Source of the DNA: Mytilus galloprovincialis
Taxonomy: Eukaryota; Mollusca; Bivalvia; Mytilida; Mytilidae
Assembly: GCF_965363235.1 (NCBI RefSeq)
Contig: NC_134847.1
Coordinates: forward strand, 52,856,439-52,920,438
Reading direction: 5' to 3'
Length of the DNA stretch: 64,000 nt
Part shown: in pieces, positions 45,385-57,135 of the stretch
Layout of the letters: each line of letters opens with the position of its first letter
How positions within the stretch are numbered: the stretch's first letter is position 1
Made by a program: the position numbers and the translations under genes
Notes under the pieces: model-generated
Database searches by the model: none
What the model saw: only the letters and a program-made list of their open reading frames with translations
Told to the model about the DNA's origin: nothing

Positions 45385-45480
45385 AAGATGCGGTATTATG
45401 TCCATTGAAACAAATATATTGAATTATAGCCTTCACCAATGAATACAATTCATTCCGTATAGTAAGCTATACAAGGCCCC
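45385..45480 (+). repeat. Family C fragment, diverged
   Basis: AAAAAGATGCGGTATTATGT and later AAGCTATACAAGGCCCCGAG. Confidence 0.5.
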
Positions 45481-45664
45481 GAGATGAATAATATAAAACA
45501 TTTAAATAAAGAAAAATAGTATCCTAATGTATAGAAAAGTAATATACGGAAAATAAATATAACAGACATGAGCTAAAGACAACCACTGTACTAAAAAAAT
45601 ATATATAACAAAAATGTCGCAATCCGAAGGGAATTCAAAACCTAGAACACAACAAACCAATAGA

Positions 45665-45950
45665 TATTAGTTATCAAAAGTACCAGGATTATAATTGTAT
45701 ACGCCAGTCTACATAAGACTCATCAGTGGTGCTCAGATCAAAATAGTTAAAAAGCCAATTAATACAAAGTTGAAGAGTATTGAGGATCCAAAATTCCAAA
45801 AAGTTGTGCCAAATACGGCTAAGGTAATCTACTCCTGGGGTAAGAAAATTCTTAGTATTTCGAAAAATTCAACGTTTTATAAACAGAAAATCTATAAAAA
45901 TGACCATATAATTGATATTCATGTCAACACCGAAGTGCTGACTACTAGAT
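45665..45950 (-). repeat. Family A repeat, copy 10 (reverse)
   Basis: GTACCAGGATTATAATTGTA, CATCAGTGGTGCTCAGATCA, GGTAATCTACTCCTGGGGTA and GTCAACACCGAAGTGCTGAC. The hallmark itself is partly deleted. Confidence 0.75.
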
Positions 45951-46134
45951 AACAACTGTCATATTCTGCCTTGGTACAGACAATTTCTTGTGGCGGATTA
46001 ATGCTGGTTTTAATTTATAGCTAGCGTAACCTCTCATTTGTATGAAATTTGCATAAAATTCCAATAAATTTACAACGATTAGTGAACATATTAGGTAAAA
46101 ATGTCAAAAATATGGGTATATCAGTCAACAATGT
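45951..46134 (+). repeat. Family E repeat, left part, interrupted by element G
   Basis: CAACTGTCATATTCTGCCTT, TTATAGCTAGCGTAACCTCT and ATATCAGTCAACAATGT. It resumes at 48444 after the insertion. Confidence 0.7.
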
Positions 46135-48443
46135 TACGGGTGTCTTTCGGTTTAACGAGCAAAATGATCGTGAAAGAATATCTAACGGTGGTTAAGTATT
46201 GCGAGACGATCGTGAAAGCTCTGGTACCGGATCGTGAAAGACATTTAATTGAGAAGACATATGAAAGGCCAGTAAATAATCTTACTTGATTAATTACACA
46301 GACAAATTTACAACAAAATAAAATTGTCTGTCAAAATGGTTCAACATTATGATCAGTATGTGAGAAAATCCAGTTTTAAAAGTACATAGTTTTTACAAAA
46401 CAACAAAAGGCAGACTGCTTCTCGACATTTCAATGACATAAAAATGTAAACAAACATGATTTTTTTCACAAATTCAAATAAAATAAACTACTTTTCTCCG
46501 AATAAGGGCATTCTTTTTGAATGAATCAAATGGTTCTTATAGTTATTTTGTATAAACATAGTCTGAAACGTTGTAAAAATAGAAATATGTACAAAATTTA
46601 TTTTTCGGATCGTGAAAGATCACGTTCCGCTTTTTGAAAATCGTGAAAAGGATCGTGAAAGATCTTGTGCTACTAAGACGTTCATATTAATCTTCAATTA
46701 TATGATGATTAATATGTTTTATTGGTATTGAGAAATACGACATTGGCCAAGATCCTTAATAAATTTGAGCATTTTAAAGTATTAATATTTTCAGAAAATG
46801 AAATGAAAAAGAAATAACAAATACGACAATAAAAAAATGTACCCCTTGCAAGCATAGTACAGCATCCAGCTTACGTTTATATAATTTTGTAGTGTAACAT
46901 TTTCTGTGAAATAGGTCCGAGCAGAACATTTTCATTGATTCCCGAAATTTTTTTTCGTGAAAAACTAATATCACAAGAACACATTTCACTTTTTTTTCAA
47001 ATTTTAATATTGGAACAAAACTCATGGAGCTGTGATTTTTGTTCCGGAACTTATTTTACATGAAGTTAACAAATTAGTTCCGGAACAAATTTTATAGTGC
47101 TGGAACAAATTTTCTGTGATATAAGTTCCGATGGAACATATTTCCTATGAAATTTGTTCTGACGGAACAAATGTCACGCCGGAACAAATTTTTTGTTACA
47201 CATATACTTTCGACCTTATGTTCCGAATTAATTGTCCAAACATTACTTTTACATTTGTCAGTTTCAAAGGTACTGTAAGGATCGGAACACCTATATTTGG
47301 TTTACGGGATGTTTGTAGAGATCTGTATGCATGGTTCATCTAACCTTGACCTCTTTTTATTAGCTAATGACAATTTTAAACGTATTTGACACTTCTAGTA
47401 AAACCCTTAATAGTACAGATCCAACAAATATACTAACATAAGTAAAGCAGAAGAGACATTTCAGCATTTGCGCCCTGGTATTCTTTAGTCTGTAGTATAT
47501 AATTATCATATTGGAAATCAATCCACATCTGCTACGTTGTATATAAAGATACATAGAACTTAAAAAAGTACTGTTGCACAAAATGTTGGTTATCGTTAAA
47601 TTGCTCATGAAAGATTATGTTTTTGCTATAAGCTTTTGGTTGATGGTTAACATTTTGGTTAAAACGTTGCATACCAATATTATTGGCTAAATAGTGGCGG
47701 TCTGTCCGAATTGTACTAGACCGATTCTCAGAGCTGAATTTTTCACACTGATTTAGACACGTTTTTAGCTGTGTTTCTTTACTTCCGAGGTAAAGTGTTG
47801 AATTAAAAAAAAAATATGATAGCTATAATATTTCATTCTTATCAAAAGAGTTACAGGCTTGAACCAGTTGTAGGTATATCAAGTGGTAAAAGAAATATTA
47901 CAAGTATTAAGTCTGGTCACGCATTATCTTTCACGATCAACATTATTCGTTGCTTGATCTTTCACGATCAAGTTTGATGAAAATGCAACAAAATTCAAAG
48001 GTTTTCATAAACAAATTAACTGTTTAAAGGCAAGAGCATACTTTAATTTTACTGTACTATCAGATACTCCAAAGATTAAATTTCAAATATATCAGGATAT
48101 ATTGAAATATGACCATTATACTAGGTACACATAGCGTGTTTTTTTTTTTAATTAATTCTATAGACATACATTACGCTTTTGTGTTTTTTCATAAAGTACT
48201 GCATATTTTCTTTATCTTATTGCACAGTAATGTTGACGAAGTTAAACCATTTTGACAGACATGTTTTTTTGTTTGGAATTTTCCCGCGTTTTGAGCGATT
48301 TTTTCACAGATTCTGAACTAGAATTTACATTAAATATCTTTCACGATCCGGTACCAGAGCTTTCACGATCGTCTCGCAATACTTGACCACCGTTAGATAA
48401 TCTTTCACGATCATTTCTCTCGTTAAACCGAATGACACTCGTG
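46135..48443. mobile_element. Non-autonomous DNA transposon with 5-bp duplication (element G)
   Basis: Termini TACGGGTGTCTTTCGGTTTA (left) and, reversed, CACGAGTGTCATTCGGTTTA (right). Inverted arms extend over about 120 bp including TATTGCGAGACGATCGTGAA and CTCTGGTACCGGATCGTGAA. AATGT flanks both ends (46130-46134, 48444-48448), and the family E repeat reads across the joint once the insert is ignored, which fixes the boundaries. GATCGTGAAAGAT words recur subterminally at 46610-46660 and 47925-47970. No transposase. CAC-type end and 5-bp duplication recall Transib, but this is a guess. Confidence 0.78.
46915..47195 (+). repeat. GTTCCGGAACAAATTTT minisatellite in element G
   Basis: About six to eight diverged units, clearest at 47041, 47076, 47100 and 47180; several carry the palindrome GTTCCGGAAC. 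Confidence 0.7.
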
Positions 48444-48600
48444 AATGTGTTATAATGTAATCACTATTAAAGCAATTAAATATGTCAACAAAGAAGACAG
48501 GAATACATAGAAATTACCATAGCGCAATACCACTTGGTACAATAACACACGCCAGTACAATGACGAGATGTATCAATACCGAGCCTTAGCCAACGAAATT
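48444..48600 (+). repeat. Family E repeat, right part
   Basis: Continues as GTGTTATAATGTAATCACTA then AAGAAGACAGGAATACATAG after the duplicated AATGT. Confidence 0.55.
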
Positions 48601-48639
48601 TACCAAAAATAGAATAAGCAGTAAAAGTAATAACTATTC

Positions 48640-50035
48640 TTCAAAACCATCGCTTATTATTTGGTAAGTCGAAACTGAATATTCATCAACAAGGTCTTGT
48701 TATCTTCCAATAAAATTGTTTTAGAAAAACGAGCACATAAATTTTGACATACCCCTGGTTCATCAAATTCCTACGTAGACACTGGTGACGTTTTATAGTA
48801 ATGCACCTGCAGGCTATTTAATACCGAATGAGCTGGGGAATTAAAATAGTCTCGTTTCTCATAGTTTCTGGTACTAAGCTGACTGCTTATGTCAAATTCA
48901 AGGTATCAATAAGTCTAAGAATAAGTCAAAGGAAGCCGTATCTGTTGTTTCTTTAATTCTTGTTCCAGAGAATATGTTAATACAACCAATCAGAAAAGTT
49001 TAGATTGTTAATAGAAAGAACATCATCAATATATCTCAATGTGGAATTAAATGACCTGGTTTCTTTGATCATCTTGTTTTTGTCTAAACAAGTCTAAAGA
49101 ACCTGACTAAAAAAGTCTTCTTCCAAATTCAACATATACATGTATGTTGTCAGTAAGAAACTCCAGTATATCGATCACTTGTACCTTTGTGTAGATTGTT
49201 TTACTTTTTTGTTCACTATTAACAAAATATTCCGTGTAGTATCACAAAAGAATAACTTTATATAGCGTGTGCTACCCTTTTAATGTTGAAAAGCATCGTG
49301 GATTATTTCTTTAAGACGAATTGTCAAAAATAATTTCAGAGAAAGATCCAGATTGAAGATAATCCATTAGTTCTTTAGAGTTTTTTAGAACCCACTTATG
49401 ATTAATACCAATACGCGAGTAAACAGTTTCACAGAATTTCTGAAGATGCTATTTTACTGCGCATGAACGTCTGTCAATCTAAAGTACATTTTTGCGTTGA
49501 ACATGCAGATGAGCTGGCAATGAACCGTTGTGTGTACGGAATTTTGTGAAACTTCGGTATCCAATACAAACAATGTAAGAACTCCAATTTGCTGCTCAAT
49601 GTAATGCTCATTACAGCAATTGAGAACTTATGATTCGCCAAAATCTCATATATCCTTGTCAAGTGATATGTTTTTGTATATTGGATTACTCGAGTGCTCA
49701 TTTATTCCTTATTCTTTTACACGACACTCGTAATAGTCAGATTTGCATACAATGACAAAATAATTGAAGTTTCCTATGCAGGAACAACTACATGTTTATG
49801 GTAAAGAGAAAAAAGATATTTTTTAGCTTCTTCTTCCCTGGAAACGCACGTTGGTCGATCGTTCACACACTTTTTTAAATTATGAATGCGATATTTCATC
49901 AGAGACCTGAATGTTTTGGCCCACTTTGACAAAGTGTTCAGTTAAATTTCTTCTCAGATAGTCCATGCTTGAAATGTACAAGTACCCGGACACGTCCACT
50001 TGTATTGTTGTCCATCTGATGAGTTAAGCCTTTTT
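48640..50035 (-). mobile_element. Reverse transcriptase remnant of a non-LTR or Penelope-like element
   Basis: Minus-strand pieces in order: RPTCVSREEEAKKYLFSLYH with VVVPA, LYWIPKFHKIPYTQRFIASS (frame 49474-49701), then the catalytic-type STLRYIDDVLSINN (about 48990-49060) and KRHQCLRRNLMNQGYV (about 48790). This is the order of fingers, palm and C-terminal parts in a reverse transcriptase family common in bivalves. The reading frame is broken many times, so it is a dead copy. Family D follows immediately at 50040. Confidence 0.7.
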
Positions 50036-50039
50036 CAAC

Positions 50040-50435
50040 TGATTTTATAGTTCGTTCTTATGTTGTACTGTTATACAAATGTCCCAGGTTAGGGGGAGGG
50101 TTGGGATCCGCTAACATGTTTAACCCCGCCACATTATTTATGCATGTGCCTTTCCCAAGTCAGGAGCCTGTAAGTCAGTGGTTGTCGTTTGTTTTTGTGT
50201 TACATATTTGTTTTTCGTTCATTTTTTTAATACAAATAAGGCCGTTATTTTTCTCGTTTGAATTGTTTTACATTGTCATATCGGGGCCTTTTATAGCTGA
50301 CTATGCGGTATGGGCTTTGCTCATTGTTGAAAGCCGTACGGTGACCTATAGTTGTTAATGTCTGTGTCATTTTGGTCTCTTGTGGATAGTTGTCTCATTG
50401 GCAATCATGCCACATCTTCTTTTTTATATTGAACG
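50040..50435 (-). repeat. Family D repeat, nearly full
   Basis: Reading the window strand: TTCGTTCTTATGTTGTACTG, GGGGGAGGGTTGGGATCCGC, CATGTTTAACCCCGCCACAT, GGGGCCTTTTATAGCTGACT, ATGCGGTATGGGCTTTGCTC and CTCATTGGCAATCATGCCAC. Its end shares GATGTGGNATGATTGCCAAT (minus strand) with family C, so C and D are related. Frames 50101-50358 and 50390-50647 are repeat-derived. Confidence 0.8.
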
Positions 50436-50659
50436 TAGTCCTCAATGGAATCCATAATTATTTTGTAGTTATGATTAAAATTGATGTGTTTAGATTGACA
50501 AAACTTAGGACTATGAGACATCACATTTTTGAGATGTTCGTGTTGAATTATATTAAGGTCCCCAATGATAACATGGCCAGATGGCCTGTAAATCTACGGC
50601 GAAAGGGAAAGGTAAAAGACCCTAAATCACATGGGACGGATGGATAAACAGATAAAAAA

Positions 50660-50722
50660 AGTTGCGGGGTTAAATCTTGTTGGAATGCACCATTACTCCC
50701 CTAACCTTGGACAGTGATGCTA
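50660..50722 (+). repeat. Family D fragment
   Basis: GTTGCGGGGTTAAATCTTGT and CTCCCCTAACCTTGGACAGT, opposite in orientation to the 50040 copy. Confidence 0.55.
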
Positions 50723-52914
50723 CGGTTCTGCGTCTTCGACAAATCGTCGCTGGGCTTCCAAAATGTCGTATATGACTTTTTTGGCTAAAAATACTTTTTG
50801 ACACCAATGGTCTGGCCGGGAGGAAATCTTTGGTATTACAAAATAGCATGCAGTTAGACCAATCAAAATGTGTGAAATAAGACATATTACAAAATTGCCA
50901 ATGTCATTTGTTAGTAAAGTTTGCTTCCAAATTGTTGTAGAATGGCTTTGGGGAAAAAAATTGTACATTTCTTTATTTCTGTGAAAATAATTTAAGTTCT
51001 TGGATAATCCAGAAATGTCAAAGTTTTTATTTCACTGCTATTTACAAAAATGTTCAAGTTCACATACGACATTTTGAAAGCATGCATTTTGCCAAAATTT
51101 TCAAAGCCTGTTTTTGAGATATTTTTTTCTTGAAAAATTTGCAATTTACAACATTTTAGAAGCCCAGCGACGAAATGATTATTTCCTCAAAGTTTGATGT
51201 CTTCTCCCTCTTTCAACCGATTAATTATATTAATGATTGTTTAAAACATTATCAATAATTCATTTGAACTATCAATTTACTCGGTGTTTATGTAATGATA
51301 TGAAGTAGATGGTAATTTATGATCAGGCCCTGAAGGTCGCATGAAACACTATACTATAATGAATTAAACATTTACCATACAACGTAGTATGTTTAATATC
51401 TGTTTTAAAATGTTCATATTGTGTTGTACGCATTTGCATATGAACTAAACATTTCTTTCATTTCAATCAGAACTGCAAATTAGCAGCATTTTATGATCAA
51501 TGTCATACATATTTCAGTATGACAAAGAGCTTTGCCATAAAATATGATTTGCAAAAACATGTCTTTTAAAAAATCGGATATGTATTTTTTTTGTATGTCT
51601 AATGTTAAAACATGTCCGTGCACAATGGCTGTGTATTCCAATTTTGAAAATATAAAATATGTCTAAAAATTTTACTGAATAAGGTGTCCAGATAATATCA
51701 AGCTATATAAATTTATCAGTTAATCTAATATGCGTTTGAAAGTATTGAAGAATTGTACTTTTTGCAAATTAAGAGGCCATATAGCTTCTCTCTAGATCAT
51801 ATCAGACTGTTTACATAGGTTATATATTTTGATAACCTAATAGGAGTGGGTTCAATAAAACCCAATATGGCTGCTATTTCTAGCATCATGTTTGTGTAAT
51901 ATCTGAAATTAGGAGCAATTGCTTATAACAAGAACACATTTTAAGAAATTGACTGGAGTAATTACTAAATAAGATAAAGGATTTTTTTTTTATTTGTGTA
52001 ATTTTTTTTATTTGTGAAAATGTACTATGCACGGTTTTTGTTAATGACTATGACCTCAGAAATAGCACACATATCAACTTACCGACAAATGCATTGAAAG
52101 CAGTACCATTTCAACTGTTTTAAGGGCAGAACCTTATAGAGAAATGGTTGACGAAAACTATCTGTTAACATTAGAAAGAGCTTTCCATCTGAAGTTATTT
52201 GAAGTTTGTACAACCTACTATATTTCCTAAGTTTAACTTTTATTAAAATTCAGACACGCCTGTGTAATTGAATTATTGTAAACCTTTTCCTCTGATGCGA
52301 GTTTATTACAATCCTTGAGATAATAAATTGAAATACGATGAGTGAGTAAAGAATATCAAAATCGTTTGTTTTTTTAATTTATATTACACATTTGAATACC
52401 ATACTCGAAGTGATTTAAATCTCTGTAAGTTAATATTATTTAAATTATTACAATTTCAAACTAATTTCCGATATTAATTTAAGGACCAGTAAATTGACCC
52501 ATTGTAATTAAGAAAAAAATAGGTATATATTACTCTCAGTTCTTGTATTTAGACTTTTAATGATTGTCATTGTGATATCATGAAATATAGCCTTTATAAT
52601 ATTACAAAATTTAGAATCAATCTGGCTGTGTGTCTTATCATTAATTTTCAAAAAACTGCATTTTAGGAATACATTTTAAGAGTAGGAAAATTATAGAGCG
52701 AATGTTGACCGTGTCTTTTTAAATAAGGAACTATAGCGCGAGTATAGGCAAATTACATATAATTGTGTAATTATATAATTATATTGTGTTTAATCAATTG
52801 TTTTCATATTTCCTAAATTAAAAAAAAAAAGAATTGAATGTCAACTTATAGAAAGTGAATTTGAAAATTTGGAATTTAAAATGTATGTTTTTAAAATTCT
52901 GAGAACACATCCAG
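50723..52914. other. Intergenic, nothing coding recognised
   Basis: Minus frames 50670-50885 and 50720-50968 overlap in different frames and show no family motif. The rest is AT-rich without repeats I can assign. Confidence 0.4.
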
Positions 52915-53075
52915 TTTTTGGTGGGGTTCGTTTTGCTCAATCTATAGTTGTATATGTTGTGTTTTATTTACTAATGTTCGTCTATTGGTCTTTTTCGTTT
53001 ACCCATGACGTTGTCAGTTAAGTTTCCGCATATGAGATGGATGTCCCTCTGGTATCTTTTGCCCCTCTTAAAAAT
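52915..53075 (+). repeat. Family B repeat
   Basis: TTTGGTGGGGTTCGTTTTGC, CATGACGTTGTCAGTTAAGT and ATGTCCCTCTGGTATCTTTT. Confidence 0.7.
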
Positions 53076-53395
53076 ATTTTGGCAGTGAAGATTAGCTTTT
53101 ATTGACTATGAAAAAAAGCATTTAGTCAACATCTTCAAAGATTTATTTTTCTCTGTTGACAATTATCAAAAGGGCAATAATTCTAATAAGTATATGTTAA
53201 TCTCGTAAGAATTTTGATTTGTGACTTATGAAGATCTTGTGTTGGACCCTCGTAGATTTGTCTTATCTAGATATAAAAAAATATTTGAGTTAGTTGATAT
53301 ACATTTTAACGTAACTGCATTACAATCTAAAATCTAATCACTCTAACAAAATTCAGTATTACAAAAATAATTGATATTTAGAATAAATACTATTA

Positions 53396-53535
53396 GTTAC
53401 ATAGTGTGCTAGTGACCTAATACGGTATATATGGGGTCAGTAAATTCCATATGGGGTGAGAGCGAAGCTCGAATCCCCATATGGAATTTACTGACCCCAT
53501 ATTTACCGTATTACGTCACTAGCACACTATGTAAC
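53396..53535. repeat. Near-perfect 140-bp palindrome (family F)
   Basis: 61-bp arms starting GTTACATAGTGTGCTAGTGA and ending with its inverse, about two mismatches, around an 18-nt centre (TGAGAGCGAAGCTCGAAT) that itself can fold by GAGC/GCTC. A shorter relative lies at 16793-16887. Confidence 0.9.
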
Positions 53536-53759
53536 GAATTTATCTTACCGACTATCTTAACGTGTGAAATTAAGACTAGTGATTCTAAAAATGAGAAAGT
53601 CTACTAAGAAAATACTTCCATTGATCCTACAAAAACAGATGCCAACAATAACGACTTGTAAGGTTTAAATGTGTTTTATGAATTTTTTTCAATCTTAATC
53701 ATCAATTTCTTCGTCTGTTGGAACTTTTAAGATTTTTTCTCAGTACTGTTTTGTTTTTT

Positions 53760-53901
53760 ATAAAGGGACATAACACCTTTACTAACCGTGTATGAAATAA
53801 GCCCCGCCCCCTTCTTACCTAAAAAGGAATATAAAGGGACGTAACTCCACTACTAACCGTGTATGAGATAAGCCCCGCCTCCCTACTAACCTAATATCAA
53901 A
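53760..53901 (+). repeat. Tandem duplication, 71-bp unit, two copies
   Basis: ATAAAGGGAC, ACTAACCGTGTATGA and ATAAGCCCCGCC recur at 53760 and 53831. Confidence 0.8.
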
Positions 53902-54837
53902 TATACACGGTTTGCACGCGGACGCTTTTAACCAATCATATTCCTGGAAATGTATAGGAGGTAAGATAAAAATAATTACACCATAATTACTAACAATATT
54001 CTATATCAATATTTTTGTAATGGTAGGAATATACAAAACAAATAACACCATAACAAACTTGTCCCATTTGGATTTTTTTTTGGAAAGGTACCTGTGACGT
54101 CTATTTTTTTGACGTTAACAATTTCATGTGATGCTCACTTAACAATACTATCGTGGAGTACTCTGAGTGAAATTTGTCCGTTGTTATTCTGTGCATTAGA
54201 TGTTGTGATGTACTATTATATTATTTATCTACGTATTTCTCTATCCTCAGTGTTCTTTCGTTTATTTGTACACTATTCCTGTTACGTACTGTCGTAATTT
54301 TTAGTGGTATTTTCAACATTGCCTTACAGGCGGGAGGTTTTACTAGCAATAGGTTTAATCGAACATTTTTTCTTAAAATCTCCTGATCAAGTCATGAATA
54401 TGGCAGCTGATATCAAATACTTCGATTCTATATATGTTGGAGGTTGTTTGTTTAGTCTGTTAAGTGTTTCGTTTCTGTTCTTTCCTCTTATAGTTGATAT
54501 GCGTTTCCCTCGATTTTGATTTGTAACCCGGATATTGTTTTGCTTAATCTAAATACGATTATTGAACAACATTATAGTACTGTTGCCTTTATTTGGGGTA
54601 ATTGAACAAGGGGAAGTTAATAAAACTGACAAAATCAAACGCCAGATATTAGAAACGTATGTATAAGATTAAGTTAAAATGGTCCTTTCGTTTAAAAGGG
54701 GGAATTCAAAAGAATAAAAAGACAAATAGTCATTTTGTACTTACGAGAGTGTTGACAATGTCTTCATTTTTATGAAAAAAAATTAGATAGGCAAATAAGG
54801 GCTTAAAATAGTATAACGATGTTCCCATTGGATATAT
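53902..54837. other. Intergenic
   Basis: Three overlapping plus frames (54094-54519) are rich in leucine, phenylalanine and serine but show no family motif, and they are short and mutually overlapping; not supported as genes. Confidence 0.35.
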
Positions 54838-54905
54838 AATGTCATTTTGGTCTTTTGTGGACAGTTGTCTCATTGGCAATCATACCACATCTTGTTTTTA
54901 TATCA
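54838..54905 (-). repeat. Family C/D end fragment
   Basis: ATTTTGGTCTTTTGTGGACA and CTCATTGGCAATCATACCAC, then ATCTTGTTTTTATATCATAC, the shared end of families C and D. Confidence 0.7.
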
Positions 54906-55200
54906 TACGGAAACAATCAAAGGAAAAGCACGATATTCAGATGGATTGAGACCGTATGGTAGTTGTTTTCATGTATATATGCATCGTACCAGCCTAAGAA
55001 AGAAACTACATATGCACTGCTATTTTTTATAAGGTCAAAATATAGGGCTGTGAAGCATATTATAAACGTTTATATGCCCCAAACTTCTAAGAGTGTAAAC
55101 TTGCACGAAAATTCTGCAATAACCCTAGCTTGACTTTAGGTCTGCCACAGGTTTCAATTTGACCTCTATGCATATTCATATTTACTGGTAAAATTCCGAA
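54906..55200. other. Intergenic
   Basis: Nothing recognised. Confidence 0.35.
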
Positions 55201-57135
55201 AGTAAGTCTCTACGAGATGAATCAAATCACCAAAAAAATATTACTAAGTAATTATATTTTACTTGAATTAAGTATTCTTTTTTATTACTCATTACTAGGA
55301 ATTACTTACCAATTACTCACTATTACCAGCAATTACTTACATTTTACTAGATATGACAATAGTTACTTGAAACAAGTAATTGTTTTACTGAAAATGTGTG
55401 TGTATTAAAAAACTACCTAAATTAAAACAAATATTAATAATGATTTTACTCACTTGAGTAAATGAGTTACTTATATATTAGTCCTTATTTAAGTAAGAAC
55501 TTACCGTTTTTGTTGAAGGACATAACTAAGATTAAGTTATATATTAAAGAAATACAATTTTTTTTAAAATTTATACTTAAATGCTGTATGAAAGTTACTG
55601 GAATTACTTTTGATAACATGGATATAAAACTTGTAATTACTAAGTGGGTTAAGGCACTACATCATGTTGTTTTCTTGCACAAGGCTTATTATATATAATG
55701 ATAAATGCTTTCTATCAAATTCGACTCCATAATTTAACAATTTCAATAATATGTTGGTTTCAGTTTGAAAATTGCATGTTTAGATAACATTTTTTTCTAA
55801 ACAGGAGATTATTTTAACTAAGAAATATTTTTAATTATTGAATTTGCATAATTTCTTGTGCTTGATTTTTTTTTAATAAATTCCATGTTTATTCTGTATT
55901 TTAATGTTAAGTGTGGCACAACACTTTCTATTACAAAGTAATTAAAACATTTTCAATAGAATGTACTGTGCCGCGCACAAGACTATCTATACAAAATACA
56001 TTGTATGAAAAGTGTTATGCAATGCTTAAAAAATTATAATGCAGAATAAATATGGAATTTCAAGCGCAAGCGAAAGTTTGCAAATTACATAATTCAAAAT
56101 AATTCAATATTGATTAAAAATAGCCTGTTTTAGATAATTCTTTGAAATGCTTAAAAAAATGAATAGAATTACCTAGTATCAGAATTACTAGTCATTACTT
56201 AAACTCATTTTCATAACAAAAGATCTTCAAATTATCATTTTTTATTTTGAATATAATTTTTATAATGTAAACATGACTTAGTTTTACTAAAATAAATAAT
56301 TAACTATTTATTATAAATGTACTACATCGTATAATATTCCTGTATTTTTAATAAGTAGTTTTTGATTTGAGACTGAAAGAGTATTCGGCCAATCAGAATT
56401 AAGGTTGCATTTGACTTTGGTAAGCTATTTTTGAGAATTGGCTGGAACTCATTCAGATTTTATTTGGAACAAACGTTTTCTAAGTTTGTTAAAATACTTA
56501 CACGAGTTAAATGCATGAAAGGAAACGAGAACCTTACAAAAAGGACACTTTGTGGGTAATCATGTTTCTGGCTACTGTTTGTGTACTAATTCAATTAAAT
56601 GAAAATGTAACACAAAGAGTTGATGGAGAGGTAGCCCATGTTAACTTACAACAAACAAAAAGAGAAAGGGATTGTAACAAAGGATATAGTATATTAGAAT
56701 TCTTTACAAAGGTATGCTACTTTTTCGAATTTAATGCATTTATAATAAAACAATGTAGAATTTTTATTTTAATCTGTACATATATTATAAATATATATAA
56801 TTTATATGTAAAAGAATAACTCAAAACCTACAAATGAATTTACTGTTTCAAGTAATAGTATTTCCAGAAATTACTTGCATTAAGTAAAGAAATACTCAAT
56901 AAATATTAAAAGAATTACTTACTTTTATTAATACAAATACTTAATGTGTATTAAAAGAATAACTTTCTTTTATTAATACAAATACTTTTTTAAAATGTGT
57001 ATTAAAAGAATTACTTACTTTTGTTAAAAGAATTGTTTTACTTAAACATTTTTTACAACATTTTTACGTATATTTTTATTAAGCTTGAGTAAATTTAATA
57101 CTTGTTTTAAGTAAATTTAAGTAATTTATATTTTG
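55201..57135. repeat. AATTACTT-rich low-complexity region
   Basis: Words such as AATTACTTAC, AAGTAATT and ATTACTCA recur densely at 55235-55500, 56160-56220 and 56820-57130. From 56904 there are three units of about 48 bp, each starting ATTAAAAGAATNACTT. Probably a degenerate simple repeat or subterminal array of an unrecognised element. Confidence 0.55.
56511..56711 (+). CDS. Candidate orphan first exon, unidentified membrane protein
   Basis: 67 codons from ATGCATGAAAGG to a GTATGC donor after AAG (phase 0). Seen: a basic N-terminus (MHERKREPYKKD), a hydrophobic segment (TLWVIMFLATVCVLIQL, about residues 13-30), then a polar stretch with ENVT, a possible glycosylation site. This is the layout of a type II membrane protein anchor, as in many Golgi enzymes, but no family can be named. 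No following exon was found downstream. The frame stays open to 56819 beyond the donor. It could also be part of a mobile element, since it lies between AATTACTT arrays. Confidence 0.3.

Noticed and set aside
44205-45950. Regularly repeated units considered as a CRISPR array
   Set aside because: Units of about 330 bp without short conserved repeats and unique spacers, in animal DNA.
50101-50647. Two plus-strand frames of 85 codons
   Set aside because: They cover a family D repeat and its flank.
54094-54519. Three overlapping hydrophobic plus frames
   Set aside because: Mutually overlapping in different frames, AT-driven composition, no paralogue of the claudin-like family.
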